A DNA stretch of 32,941 nucleotides from Burkholderiales bacterium. GTDB taxonomy: Bacteria; Pseudomonadota; Gammaproteobacteria; Burkholderiales; Burkholderiaceae_C. The DNA lies in contig JAGWMW010000010.1 in assembly GCA_028871575.1 (NCBI GenBank), positions 1 through 32,941 of the forward strand, read 5' to 3'. How positions within the stretch are numbered: position 1 is the stretch's first letter; the number at the start of each line of letters is the position of its first letter. Shown piece by piece: positions 1-7,701 of the stretch. Under the pieces are notes generated by a model, which saw nothing but the letters and a program-made list of their open reading frames with translations, did no database searches and was not told the origin of the DNA. The position numbers were made by a program, and so were the translations under genes.

Positions 1-113
1 CCGCGCAAACGGCGTGCTGCTTCGCTGGCAACACGTCCGAGCACCTTGTCGGTGGCGTCAATCACAAACCACTCGTGCTTCACCTCGGCCGGCTTGGCGC
101 TGAAGGTCTTCAT
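1..113 (-). CDS. rplM: 50S ribosomal protein L13, N-terminal part (cut by window edge)
   Basis: The reverse strand from 113 encodes a start of the form [20 protein letters not shown] followed by [18 protein letters not shown], the conserved N-terminus of ribosomal protein L13, an early-assembling 23S rRNA-binding protein of the large subunit. Only about 37 codons lie in the window; the rest, and normally rpsI after it, lie off the left edge. The ATG at 113-111 is preceded by a purine-rich GAGAAG stretch. The identification rests on a well-conserved N-terminus, so it is firm despite the short fragment. Confidence 0.93.
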   Translation of the reverse strand, partial: MKTFSAKPAEVKHEWFVIDATDKVLGRVASEAARRLR

Positions 114-309
114 GAGGGTCTTCTCGGTGGGCACCCGGCACGGGCCGGGCGCGGTCTCTTCGGCAGGCTCCAGGCCCGGCGGGCTCTCCTCGGCGCTGCT
201 CGTGGCGGGCAGCCTCTCGGAAAATCGCCTTGCGGACCTGTCGACACCCGGCCGCTGGGCGGCCGGGGCGAACTTCCTCGGCCGAAATCGAGGAAAGCCT
301 GTGAGTATA
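114..309 (-). promoter_or_regulatory. rplM promoter and structured 5' leader
   Basis: Reading leftward towards rplM, a -10-like TATACT lies at 309-304 with only a poor -35 match. If used, it gives a leader of roughly 180 nt. The leader holds three clear inverted repeats: TTCCTCG/CGAGGAA (274-280 and 289-295), GGCCGC/GCGGCC with a 3-nt loop (250-255 and 259-264), and CCCGGC/GCCGGG with a 4-nt loop (134-139 and 144-149, extended by two more pairs across one mismatch). The last sits just upstream of the rplM ribosome binding site. Autogenous control of L13 operons is known in other bacteria; any such role here is inference. Confidence 0.45.
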
Positions 310-464
310 GCCCGGCGGCGCCGGCGCGGAATCACGGGGCCGGATTCCGACCGAACCGCTCCCGCAGGCGGGCCCGCGATCGCGGGATGGCCGACCCGGA
401 CCTCGCCTGTAACATGTCCGTCATTCCCAGGCAAAAGTCTTGGCCGGTCTGTCAACCCCTATTT

Positions 465-477
465 TGGCGGTCCGCCA
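465..477. promoter_or_regulatory. Short inverted repeat before the DUF2726 gene
   Basis: TGGCGG-T-CCGCCA is a perfect 6-bp inverted repeat with a one-base centre, ending 15 bp before the ATG at 493. It directly follows an AT-rich TATTTT (460-465) that could be a weak -10. It could be an operator or a small hairpin at the 5' end of the message. The remaining sequence between 310 and 460 shows no feature I can support. Confidence 0.3.
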
Positions 478-492
478 GCGACGCGAAAGCGC

Positions 493-1260
493 ATGCATCA
501 ACTCGTCCCGTCGATCCTGGCCGCCGCGTCGCTGGCCCTGCTGCTCGCGGCCGGGGTGCTGTGGCTGCTGCGCCGGCAGCGCCCGCGCCAGCGTCCGCTG
601 CCCACCGAGTGGACGCTGACGGCGCGCCCCGTGTTCAGCAGCGACGAGCGGCGTGTCTACCGCCAGCTGCGCGAAGCCCTGCCGCACCACATCGTGCTGT
701 CCAAGCTGCCGCTGGTGCGCTTCTGCCAGCCCACCGACCCGCAGGAGGTGCGCTTCTGGTACGAGCTGCTGGGCTCGGCCAACGTCACCTTCGCGGTGTG
801 CAGCGCCAACGGCCGCGTGCTGGCCGCGATCGATCTGGACAACGAGCGCGGGGGTTCGCGCCGCGCCATGCAGATCAAGCAGTCGGTGCTGGCGGCCTGC
901 CGCGTGCGCTACCTGCGCTGCGCGCCCGACCAGCTGCCCTCGATCCCCGAGCTGCAGCTGATGGTGCCCAGCAGTGGCTCGGCCGCCCGCGGCCCGCAGC
1001 CGGCGCCCACCGCCACCCGGGCCCGCGAGGCCTCGCGCTCGGGCCGGCGCGAGCGCACGACGCTGTGGCAGGATTCGGGCTTCTTCCAGGATTCCTTCTT
1101 CGGCATGGACGGCCGCAACGACCTCGGCCTGAGCAGCAGCTTCGGCCCGCCGCGCAGCGGCAGCTCCCCGCGCGAGGCCTCCCCGCGCGAGACGCCCGCC
1201 GCGCCCGAGGACGTGGGCGGCGTCGTGGTCGACACCCCCGCCGTCCGGATGCGGCACTGA
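493..1260 (+). CDS. DUF2726 domain-containing membrane-anchored protein
   Basis: A 255-residue protein. Residues about 8-26 form one hydrophobic segment followed by an arginine-rich stretch, so the N-terminus probably sits in the inner membrane with the rest in the cytoplasm. Residues about 44-158 match the DUF2726 pattern seen in many beta- and gammaproteobacteria: an SSDERRVYRQLREALP start, a central phenylalanine/leucine core and the AAIDLDNE motif. The family has a restriction-endonuclease-like look and no settled function. Residues 160-255 are low-complexity (Ser, Pro, Arg) and probably disordered. ATG 493 is preferred to the longer upstream frame because the membrane segment then starts the protein. 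The stop is directly followed by the GTG of srkA, suggesting co-transcription. Confidence 0.75.
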   Translation: MHQLVPSILAAASLALLLAAGVLWLLRRQRPRQRPLPTEWTLTARPVFSSDERRVYRQLREALPHHIVLSKLPLVRFCQPTDPQEVRFWYELLGSANVTFAVCSANGRVLAAIDLDNERGGSRRAMQIKQSVLAACRVRYLRCAPDQLPSIPELQLMVPSSGSAARGPQPAPTATRAREASRSGRRERTTLWQDSGFFQDSFFGMDGRNDLGLSSSFGPPRSGSSPREASPRETPAAPEDVGGVVVDTPAVRMRH

Positions 1261-2274
1261 GTGCCCGCGCCGCTGCCCGGTTTCCGCGCGCTCGACCCGC
1301 AGCAGGTGCTGCGCTGCCTGGACGCGGTCGGCCTGCGGGGCGACGGCCGGGTGCTGCAGCTCAACTCGTACGAGAACCGCGTCTTCCAGGTCTTCCTGGA
1401 GGACGGCGACGTCGTGGTGGCCAAGTTCTACCGGCCCGGCCGCTGGACCGACGCCCAGATCCTGGAGGAGCACGCCTACGCGCTCGAGCTGGCCGCGGCC
1501 GAGGTGCCGGTGGTGCCGCCGCGGGTGCTGGGTGCCGGGGCCGACGGCCTGGCCCTCGACGGCGAGCCGCCGACGCTCGCCCGCTTCGAGGGCCAGCGCT
1601 ACGCCGTGGCCACGCGCTGCGCGGGCCGCGAGCCCGAGCTCGACGACCCGCAGACGCTGCGCCAGATCGGGCGCTTCATCGGCCGAATGCACGCGGTGGG
1701 CCGGGCACGGCCCTTCCTGCATCGCCACCGCCTCGATCCGCGGGCCGACGGCCGGCGTGCACTGGCGCTGCTGGTCGAAGGCGGCTTCGTGCCCGACACC
1801 CAGCTCGCCGCCTGGCGCAGCGCCTGCGAGCTGGCGCTGGCGGCGGTGGCCGCGGCCTTCGACGCCGCCGCGCCGCTGGCCACGCTGCGCCTGCACGGCG
1901 ACTGCCACCCGGGCAACGTGCTGTGGCGCCGCGACGGGGCGCACGGCACGCCGCACGTCGTCGACCTCGACGACGCGATGCAGGGCCCGGCCGTGCAGGA
2001 CCTGTGGATGCTGGTCTCGGGCGACCACCGCACGATGGCGCAGCAGCTCGACACCCTGCTCGAGGGCTACGGGCAGTTCAGCGAGTTCGACGACCGAGAA
2101 CGCGCCCTGATCGAGCCGCTGCGCACGCTGCGGATGGTGCGCCACAGCGCCTGGCTGGCCGAGCGCTGGGGCGACCCGACCTTTCCGCTGAACTTCCCCT
2201 TCTTCGGCAGCGCGGCCTACTGGAGCCAGCAGACCGCGCAGCTGCGCGAGCAGATCGACGCGATGGCCGGCTGA
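1261..2274 (+). CDS. srkA: Stress response serine/threonine protein kinase SrkA (YihE/RdoA family)
   Basis: A 337-residue cytoplasmic kinase of the aminoglycoside-phosphotransferase fold, close to the about 328 residues of the E. coli protein. Visible landmarks are the AKFYRPGRW strand with the ATP-binding lysine K55, the acidic pair in ILEEH near 69-70, the catalytic loop HGDCHPGN (212-219, Asp214) and the metal-binding VDLDD (234-238). In E. coli SrkA phosphorylates Ser/Thr in proteins and protects cells from reactive oxygen and envelope stress. The start is GTG, directly abutting the stop of the DUF2726 gene, so translation is probably coupled. It converges on htpG with a 10-bp gap. Confidence 0.9.
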   Translation: MPAPLPGFRALDPQQVLRCLDAVGLRGDGRVLQLNSYENRVFQVFLEDGDVVVAKFYRPGRWTDAQILEEHAYALELAAAEVPVVPPRVLGAGADGLALDGEPPTLARFEGQRYAVATRCAGREPELDDPQTLRQIGRFIGRMHAVGRARPFLHRHRLDPRADGRRALALLVEGGFVPDTQLAAWRSACELALAAVAAAFDAAAPLATLRLHGDCHPGNVLWRRDGAHGTPHVVDLDDAMQGPAVQDLWMLVSGDHRTMAQQLDTLLEGYGQFSEFDDRERALIEPLRTLRMVRHSAWLAERWGDPTFPLNFPFFGSAAYWSQQTAQLREQIDAMAG

Positions 2275-2284
2275 GCCGGCGCGC

Positions 2285-4162
2285 TCAGGCCACGAGCAAC
2301 CGGTTCACGCGGCCCACGTAGGCCGCCGGATCCTCGAGCTGGCCGCCCTCGGCCAGCAGCGCCTGGTCGAAGAGGATCTGGGCCAGGTCGTCGAAGCGGG
2401 CGTCGCCGTCCAGCCGCTTGACCAGCGGGTGCTCGGGGTTCACCTCGAGGATCGGCTTGCCCGCGCCCAGGCCGGGCGTGGCCTGGCCCGACTGCTTGAG
2501 CAGGCGCGCCAGGTGCGAGCTCATGTCGCCCTCGTCGACCACGATGCAGGCCGGCGAGTCGACCAGGCGCATCGTCGTGCGCACGTCCTTGGCGCGGTCC
2601 TGCAGCGCCGCCTTCAGCCGCTCCAGCACCGGCTTGAAGGCCTCGGCGGTCTCCTCGGCGTGCTTCTTCTCGGCTTCGTCCTGCAGCTTGCCGAGGTCGA
2701 CGCCGCCCTTGGCCACGCTCTGCAGCGGCTTGCCGTCGAACTCGAAGAGGTGGCTGAGCATCCATTCGTCGACGCGGTCGACGAGCAGCAGCACCTCGAT
2801 CCCCTTCTTGCGGAAGATCTCGAGCTGCGGACTGCTGCGGGCCGTGGCCAGGCTGTCGGCCGTCAGGTAGTAGATGGCCTCCTGACCTTCCTTCATGCGC
2901 TTGACGTAGTCCTCGAAGCCGACGCCTTCCTCGGCGCTCGTGCTGGCAAAACGCAGCAGCTTGGCCAGCCGCTCCTGGTTCTGGTGATCCTCGCCCACGC
3001 CTTCCTTGAGCACGGCGCCGAACTGCTTCCAGAACGCGGCGTACTTGTCCTTCTGGTTCTCGGCCACGTCCTCGAGCATGCTCAGCACGCGCTTGGTGCT
3101 GCCCTCGCGGATGGCCTTCACGTCGCGGCTCTCCTGCAGCAGCTCGCGGCTGACGTTCAGCGGCAGGTCGGCGCTGTCGATCACGCCCTTGACGAAGCGC
3201 AGGTACACCGGCATCAGCGCCTCGGCGTCGTCCATGATGAAGACGCGCTTCACGTAGAGCTTCACGCCGCCGCGCTTGTCGCGGTTCCAGAGGTCGAACG
3301 GCGCCTTGGCCGGCACGTACAGCAGCTGCGTGTACTCGGTGCGGCCCTCGACCCGGTTGTGGGTGTAGGCCAGCGGCGGCTCGCTGTCGTAGCTGACCTG
3401 CTTGTAGAACTCCTGGTACTGGGCGTCGGTGATGTCGCTCTTGGGCCGCGTCCACAGCGCGGCGGCCTTGTTCACCGTCTCCCACTCGTCGGTGTCGACC
3501 TGCGCCTTCTTCTCGTCGTCCCAGCGCTGCTTGCGCATCAGGATCGGCAGGCTGATGTGGTCGCTGTACTTGCCGACGATGGACTTGAGCTTCCACAGCG
3601 AGAGGAACTCCTCCTCGCCCTCGCGCAGGTGCAGGATCACGTCGGTGCCGCGCGCGGGGCGCGTCAGGGTCTCGACCTCGAATTCACCGGTGCCTTCGCT
3701 GCTCCAGCGCACGCCCTCCTCGGGCTTGAGGCCGGCGCGGCGCGACTCCACCGTGATGCGGTCGGCGACGATGAAGCCCGAGTAGAAGCCCACGCCGAAC
3801 TGGCCGATCAGGTTGGCGTCCTTCTTCTGCTCGCCTTCGAGCCGCGCCATGAACTCGCGCGTGCCGCTCTTGGCGATCGTGCCCAGGTGCGCCACCGCCT
3901 CGTCGGCGCTCAGGCCGATGCCGTTGTCGCGGATCGTGATCGTGCGCGCGGCCTCGTCATACCACACCCGCACCTCCAGCGTCGGCACGTCCTCGTACAG
4001 CGAGGGCGCGTCCAGCGCCTCGAAGCGCAGCTTGTCGCAGGCGTCGGACGCGTTGGAAACCAGCTCGCGCAGGAAGATCTCCTTGTTGGAGTACAGCGAG
4101 TGGGTGACGAGGTGCAGGATCTGCTTGACCTCGGCCTGGAAGGACAGGGTTTGTTTTTCCAT
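2285..4162 (-). CDS. htpG: Molecular chaperone HtpG (bacterial Hsp90)
   Basis: A 625-residue protein, full length for HtpG. It starts [19 protein letters not shown] and shows the GHKL ATPase motifs: NASDACDKL with the catalytic glutamate just before it ([10 protein letters not shown]), DNGIGL, the GTIAKSGT lid region and [11 protein letters not shown]. Middle and C-terminal dimerisation domains follow; there is no eukaryotic MEEVD tail. It is a cytosolic ATP-driven chaperone that remodels clients with DnaK. ATG 4162 is chosen over an upstream ATG at 4246 because it matches the family N-terminus and the upstream codons overlap the heat-shock promoter at 4219-4247. Expression is therefore probably under sigma-32. 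Confidence 0.97.
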   Translation of the reverse strand: MEKQTLSFQAEVKQILHLVTHSLYSNKEIFLRELVSNASDACDKLRFEALDAPSLYEDVPTLEVRVWYDEAARTITIRDNGIGLSADEAVAHLGTIAKSGTREFMARLEGEQKKDANLIGQFGVGFYSGFIVADRITVESRRAGLKPEEGVRWSSEGTGEFEVETLTRPARGTDVILHLREGEEEFLSLWKLKSIVGKYSDHISLPILMRKQRWDDEKKAQVDTDEWETVNKAAALWTRPKSDITDAQYQEFYKQVSYDSEPPLAYTHNRVEGRTEYTQLLYVPAKAPFDLWNRDKRGGVKLYVKRVFIMDDAEALMPVYLRFVKGVIDSADLPLNVSRELLQESRDVKAIREGSTKRVLSMLEDVAENQKDKYAAFWKQFGAVLKEGVGEDHQNQERLAKLLRFASTSAEEGVGFEDYVKRMKEGQEAIYYLTADSLATARSSPQLEIFRKKGIEVLLLVDRVDEWMLSHLFEFDGKPLQSVAKGGVDLGKLQDEAEKKHAEETAEAFKPVLERLKAALQDRAKDVRTTMRLVDSPACIVVDEGDMSSHLARLLKQSGQATPGLGAGKPILEVNPEHPLVKRLDGDARFDDLAQILFDQALLAEGGQLEDPAAYVGRVNRLLVA

Positions 4163-4218
4163 GGGCGTGTGCTGAAAGGCGGTGGGAAGGGGCCCGACGA
4201 CGACCCCGGGCGCTGGCG

Positions 4219-4247
4219 ATGATGGGGCCTGGGGGCCGATTTTCAAG
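4219..4247 (-). promoter_or_regulatory. Sigma-32 (RpoH) heat-shock promoter of htpG
   Basis: On the reverse strand CTTGAAA (4247-4241) and CCCCATCAT (4227-4219) are separated by 13 bases. This nearly exactly matches the sigma-32 consensus (CTTGAAA, 11-16 bp spacer, CCCCATNT). It lies 57 bp or more upstream of the htpG ATG, which gives a short leader. Both position and target gene fit. Confidence 0.88.
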
Positions 4248-4281
4248 AGACCCGCCGCCCGGGGCCGCGCGCGCCGTCACC

Positions 4282-4287
4282 TAAAAT
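4282..4287 (+). promoter_or_regulatory. Candidate -10 element of fpr
   Basis: TAAAAT stands out in GC-rich DNA 48 bp upstream of the fpr ATG, on the strand leading to fpr. No convincing -35 is seen at 16-18 bp, so this is a partial promoter call. It lies about 35 bp from the divergent htpG heat-shock promoter. Confidence 0.4.
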
Positions 4288-4335
4288 CGCGCCCTCTTCC
4301 ATGCCTGTGCGCCCCCTTGCCGCGCCGAACCCTCC

Positions 4336-5109
4336 ATGAGCGCCTTCAGCGAGGAACGGGTGCTGACGGTCCATCACTGGACCGACCGCCTGTTCACCTT
4401 CACCACCACGCGCGACCCCGCCCTGCGCTTCTCGAACGGCCACTTCACGATGATCGGCCTGCGCGTCGAAGGCAAGCCGCTGCTGCGCGCCTACAGCATC
4501 GTCAGCGCCAACTACGAGGAGCACCTCGAATTCCTCAGCATCAAGGTGCCCGACGGCCCGCTGACGAGCCGGCTGCAGCACATCCGGGTGGGCGATGCGG
4601 TCATCGTGGGGCGAAAGCCCACCGGCACCCTGGTCGTGGACTACCTGCTGCCCGGCAAGCGGCTGTACCTGCTGTCCACCGGCACCGGCCTGGCGCCCTT
4701 CATGAGCATCGTGCGCGACCCCGAGACCTACGAGAAGTTCGAGCAGATCATCCTCGTGCACGGGGTGCGCCAGGTCGACGAGCTGGCCTACCACGACCTG
4801 CTGGTCGAGCACCTGCCGAACCACGAGTTCCTGGGCGAGCTCGTCACCAGCAAGCTGCGCTACTACCCCACCGTCACGCGCCAGGCCTACCGCCACATGG
4901 GCCGGGTGACCGAGCTGATCGAGAACGGGCAGCTGGCCGCCGACCTGCAGGTGCCGGCGCTGAACCCGGCCGAGGACCGGGTGATGATCTGCGGCAGCCC
5001 GGGCATGCTGCGGGACCTGAAGGCGCTGCTCGAGGCGCGCGGCTTCGCCGAGGGCAACACCTCGATCCCGGGCGACTTCGTGATCGAGCGCGCGTTCGCC
5101 GAGCAGTGA
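4336..5109 (+). CDS. fpr: Ferredoxin--NADP reductase
   Basis: A 257-residue cytosolic FAD enzyme that exchanges electrons between NADP(H) and ferredoxin or flavodoxin; in proteobacteria it serves redox balance and oxidative-stress defence. Residues about 1-100 form the FAD-binding barrel with RAYSI (51-55), which contacts the flavin, and DGPLTSRL (73-80). Residues about 105-257 form the NADP-binding domain with STGTGLAPF (114-122) and CGSPGM near the C-terminus. Length and motifs match the bacterial subclass I Fpr of Azotobacter and Pseudomonas. It is divergent from htpG and convergent with gloA (28-bp gap). Confidence 0.93.
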   Translation: MSAFSEERVLTVHHWTDRLFTFTTTRDPALRFSNGHFTMIGLRVEGKPLLRAYSIVSANYEEHLEFLSIKVPDGPLTSRLQHIRVGDAVIVGRKPTGTLVVDYLLPGKRLYLLSTGTGLAPFMSIVRDPETYEKFEQIILVHGVRQVDELAYHDLLVEHLPNHEFLGELVTSKLRYYPTVTRQAYRHMGRVTELIENGQLAADLQVPALNPAEDRVMICGSPGMLRDLKALLEARGFAEGNTSIPGDFVIERAFAEQ

Positions 5110-5137
5110 GCGCGCGGGCGCGGCGCTGCAGGCCCCG

Positions 5138-5674
5138 CTACCGGCCCAGCCCGCGCAGCCGTGCCGCCTCGACGATCTCGATCCAGTAGCCGTCGGGGTC
5201 GCGGACGAAGGCGACGTCGCGCATCCTGCCCTGCTCGGGGCGCTTGACGTAGGGCACCTGGTTGGCGTCGAGCCAGCGCACGGCGGCGTCGAGTTCGGGC
5301 ACCGAGAAGCAGATGTGGCCGAAGCCCTGCGGCGGCGCGTTGCCGTCGTGGTAGCTGAAGGCGGGGTCGGCTTCGGTGCCCCAGTTGTGGGTGAGCTCGA
5401 GGATGCCGCGCTGGGCGAACGTCCAGGCCGTGCGCTCGCCCACGTCTTGCGGCACCGCCTCGCCGGCCTGCGCCCGGTGCAGGAAGTAGAGCGAGAACTT
5501 CATCTCGGCGAAGTCGAGCTTGCGCAGCACGCGCATGCCGAACACCCGGGTGTAGAAATCGAGCGCCACCGCCGGGTCCTTGACCCGCAGCATGCAGTGG
5601 TTGAGCACGAAGCCTTCGCTGTCGCGGCTGGGCTGGGCGCAGACGCCGGGGTGGTCTTCGGTCGTGAAGGGCAT
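5138..5674 (-). CDS. gloA: Lactoylglutathione lyase (glyoxalase I), long form
   Basis: A 178-residue enzyme that isomerises the methylglyoxal-glutathione hemithioacetal to S-lactoylglutathione. The four metal ligands of the family are visible: His26 in LNHCMLRV, Glu in ILELTHNWG, His in GFGHICFSV and Glu in YWIEIVE. At 178 residues, with a long N-terminal arm and an extra loop around AEMKFSLYFL, it resembles the larger, zinc-type class (human, yeast, Pseudomonas putida) rather than the 135-residue nickel type of E. coli. GGAGG precedes ATG 5674. It lies 23 bp downstream of the ribbon-helix-helix gene and is probably the last gene of the dehydrogenase operon. Confidence 0.93.
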   Translation of the reverse strand: MPFTTEDHPGVCAQPSRDSEGFVLNHCMLRVKDPAVALDFYTRVFGMRVLRKLDFAEMKFSLYFLHRAQAGEAVPQDVGERTAWTFAQRGILELTHNWGTEADPAFSYHDGNAPPQGFGHICFSVPELDAAVRWLDANQVPYVKRPEQGRMRDVAFVRDPDGYWIEIVEAARLRGLGR

Positions 5675-5697
5675 CGTCGAGGCCTCCGCCGCGCGGT

Positions 5698-6057
5698 TCA
5701 GGCCGTGCCGGTGCGCGGCATCGGCAAAGGGCGCACCGTGGCCAGCGCGGCCGCGGCCGGCCGCGCGGCCTCCGGCGGGGCCGGCTCGCGCTCGCCCAGG
5801 CGCCGGCGCAGGTAGCGCATGCAGGTCACGCGCAGGAAGGAGGCGAAGTTGGGCACCTCGCCGCGGTGCGCCAGGATCTCGTCGTGGAACAGGGCGATCA
5901 GCGCATTCGTGGTGCGGCCCTCGGCCTCGGCCATCTCGGCGAGCAGGTCCCAGACCATGTTCTCCAGCCGGATGCTGGTGAGCACGCCGTGGATGCGCAC
6001 GGTGCGCGAGCGCTGCTCGTACTGGATCGGGTCGGCCTTGACGAAGAATTCGCACAT
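5698..6057 (-). CDS. Ribbon-helix-helix (RHH_4-like) protein
   Basis: A 119-residue protein. Residues about 15-85 contain the pattern VRIHGVLTSIRLENMVWDLL followed by a helix with EGRTTNALIALFHDEI and NFASFLRVTCMRYL. This is characteristic of the RHH_4 family: a beta strand with small polar residues followed by two helices, as in Arc/MetJ-type DNA-binding dimers. The last 35 residues are alanine/proline-rich and probably flexible. The start ATG 6057 has an AAGGAGA ribosome binding site. It lies between the GMC dehydrogenase gene (31 bp upstream) and gloA (23 bp downstream), so it is probably co-transcribed and may regulate this unit. DNA binding is inferred from family only. Confidence 0.8.
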   Translation of the reverse strand: MCEFFVKADPIQYEQRSRTVRIHGVLTSIRLENMVWDLLAEMAEAEGRTTNALIALFHDEILAHRGEVPNFASFLRVTCMRYLRRRLGEREPAPPEAARPAAAALATVRPLPMPRTGTA

Positions 6058-6088
6058 GGGCTGTCTCCTTGCAGGCTCGGCGCGCCGC

Positions 6089-7657
6089 TCAGATCGCGCG
6101 GGCGCTCATCTGCCGACCAATGTACTCAGCCTGCCGGATCGCCAGCGTGACGATGGTCAGCGTGGGGTTTTCCGCCCCGCCGGTGGTGAACTGGCTGCCG
6201 TCGCTGATGAACAGGTTGGCGATGTCGTGCGTCTGGCCATGGGCGTTGCAGACGCTGTCCTTGGCCGAGGCACCCATGCGGCAGGTGCCCAGGTTGTGCG
6301 TGCTCGGGTAGGGCGGCGTGCGGAAAGACTTGGTCGCGCCGGCCGCCTCGTAGATGCGCTGGCCGAGCGAGAAGGCGTGCTCGCGCATCGCCACGTCGTT
6401 GGCGTGGTCGTCGAAGTGCACGTTGGGCACCGGGTTGCCGAACTTGTCCTTGACGTCGGTGTTCAGCGTCACCCGGTTGGTGGCGCGCGGCATGTCCTCG
6501 CCCACGATCCACAGGCCGGCCAGGTGGTCGTAGTGGTCCATGTAGTCGGCGAACTCGGCGCCCCAGCCGCCGGGGTTCAGGAAGGCGGCCATGAAAGGCA
6601 CGCCCAGCGACAGCGTCTCGAGCTCGTAGCCGCCGGCGAAGCCGCGCCTTGTGTCGTGGCGCGCCTCGTCGCGCACGATGCCGGCCATGGTGGTGCCGCG
6701 GTACATGTGCACCGGCTGCCTGAACATGCCGTAGACCGAGCCCGTCATGTGGCGCATGTAGTTGCGCCCGACCTCGCCCGAGCTGTTGGCCAGGCCGTCC
6801 TTGAAGGTGTTGCTGGCCGACAGCAGCAGCAGCCGCGGCGTCTCGATCGAGTTGCCGGCCACGCAGACCACGCGCGCCTTCTGGCGCTGGGTGGCGCCGG
6901 CGGCGTCGACGTAGACCACGGCGCTGGCCCGGCCCTGCTCGTCGTGCTCGATGCGCACGACATGGCTTTCGGGCCGCAGCTCGAGGTTGCCGGTGATCTC
7001 GGCCTTCGGGATCTCGGTGTACAGCGTGCTCCACTTGGCGCCGCTCTTGCAGCCCTGGAAGCAGAAGCCCATCTGCATGCAGCGCGCACGGCCGTCGCGC
7101 GGCTGGCTGTTGATGGCCATGTGGCCGGTGTGCACTTCCTTGTAGCCGAGCCGGGTGGCGCCGGCGTACAGCACCTTGAAGTTGTTGTTGCCCGGCAGGC
7201 CGGGGATGCCGTGGGTGCGCGTCACGCCCATCTTGTCCTCGGCGCGGGCGTAGTAGGGCTCCAGCTCTTCCAGCGTGAGCGGCCAGTCCATCAGGCTCGC
7301 GCCCTTGATCTCGCCGTAGGTGGTGCGGGCCTTGAATTCGTGCGGCTGCAAGCGCAGCGAGGCGCCCGCCCAGTGGGTGGTGGTGCCGCCCACGGTCTTG
7401 CAGATCCAGGCCGGCAGGTTGGGGAAGTCCTTGGCCACCCGCCAGCTGCCCGAGGTGGTGCGGTTGTCGAGCCAGGCGAGCTGGCCGAAGGACTTCCACT
7501 CGTCCTGGATGAAGGTGGCGATGGACTGGCGCGCGCCGGCCTCGAGCAGCACCACCTTGATGCCCTGCTGGCAGAGCTCGTTGGCCAGCGTGCCGCCACC
7601 GGCGCCGGAGCCGATGATGACGACCACGCCGTCGTCGCTGAGATCGAACTTCGACAT
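6089..7657 (-). CDS. GMC oxidoreductase, catalytic FAD/[3Fe-4S] subunit of a gluconate/glucose dehydrogenase-type enzyme
   Basis: A 522-residue flavoprotein. Near the N-terminus VIIGSGAGGGTLANEL and a glutamate in LLEAG form the FAD Rossmann site. The catalytic pair of the GMC family appears as His454 (STHNLGTCRMG) and Asn497 (AENPTLT). Cys193, Cys199 and Cys203 (CMQMGFCFQGC) have the i, i+6, i+10 spacing of the cysteines that bind a [3Fe-4S] cluster in the Burkholderia FAD glucose dehydrogenase catalytic subunit. The upstream gene encodes the matching Tat-exported small subunit, so this protein is probably exported with it and works in the periplasm on a sugar, sugar acid or alcohol. The substrate cannot be read from sequence. 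GGAG precedes ATG 7657. Confidence 0.88.
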   Translation of the reverse strand: MSKFDLSDDGVVVIIGSGAGGGTLANELCQQGIKVVLLEAGARQSIATFIQDEWKSFGQLAWLDNRTTSGSWRVAKDFPNLPAWICKTVGGTTTHWAGASLRLQPHEFKARTTYGEIKGASLMDWPLTLEELEPYYARAEDKMGVTRTHGIPGLPGNNNFKVLYAGATRLGYKEVHTGHMAINSQPRDGRARCMQMGFCFQGCKSGAKWSTLYTEIPKAEITGNLELRPESHVVRIEHDEQGRASAVVYVDAAGATQRQKARVVCVAGNSIETPRLLLLSASNTFKDGLANSSGEVGRNYMRHMTGSVYGMFRQPVHMYRGTTMAGIVRDEARHDTRRGFAGGYELETLSLGVPFMAAFLNPGGWGAEFADYMDHYDHLAGLWIVGEDMPRATNRVTLNTDVKDKFGNPVPNVHFDDHANDVAMREHAFSLGQRIYEAAGATKSFRTPPYPSTHNLGTCRMGASAKDSVCNAHGQTHDIANLFISDGSQFTTGGAENPTLTIVTLAIRQAEYIGRQMSARAI

Positions 7658-7701
7658 CTTGTCTCCTCGCGGGAAAAGGGAGGTGCGGGCGCGCCAGGCG
7701 G

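Noticed and set aside
2429-4222. A 597-codon open frame antisense to htpG
   Set aside because: The htpG product is conserved along its full length, while this frame shows no recognisable domain.
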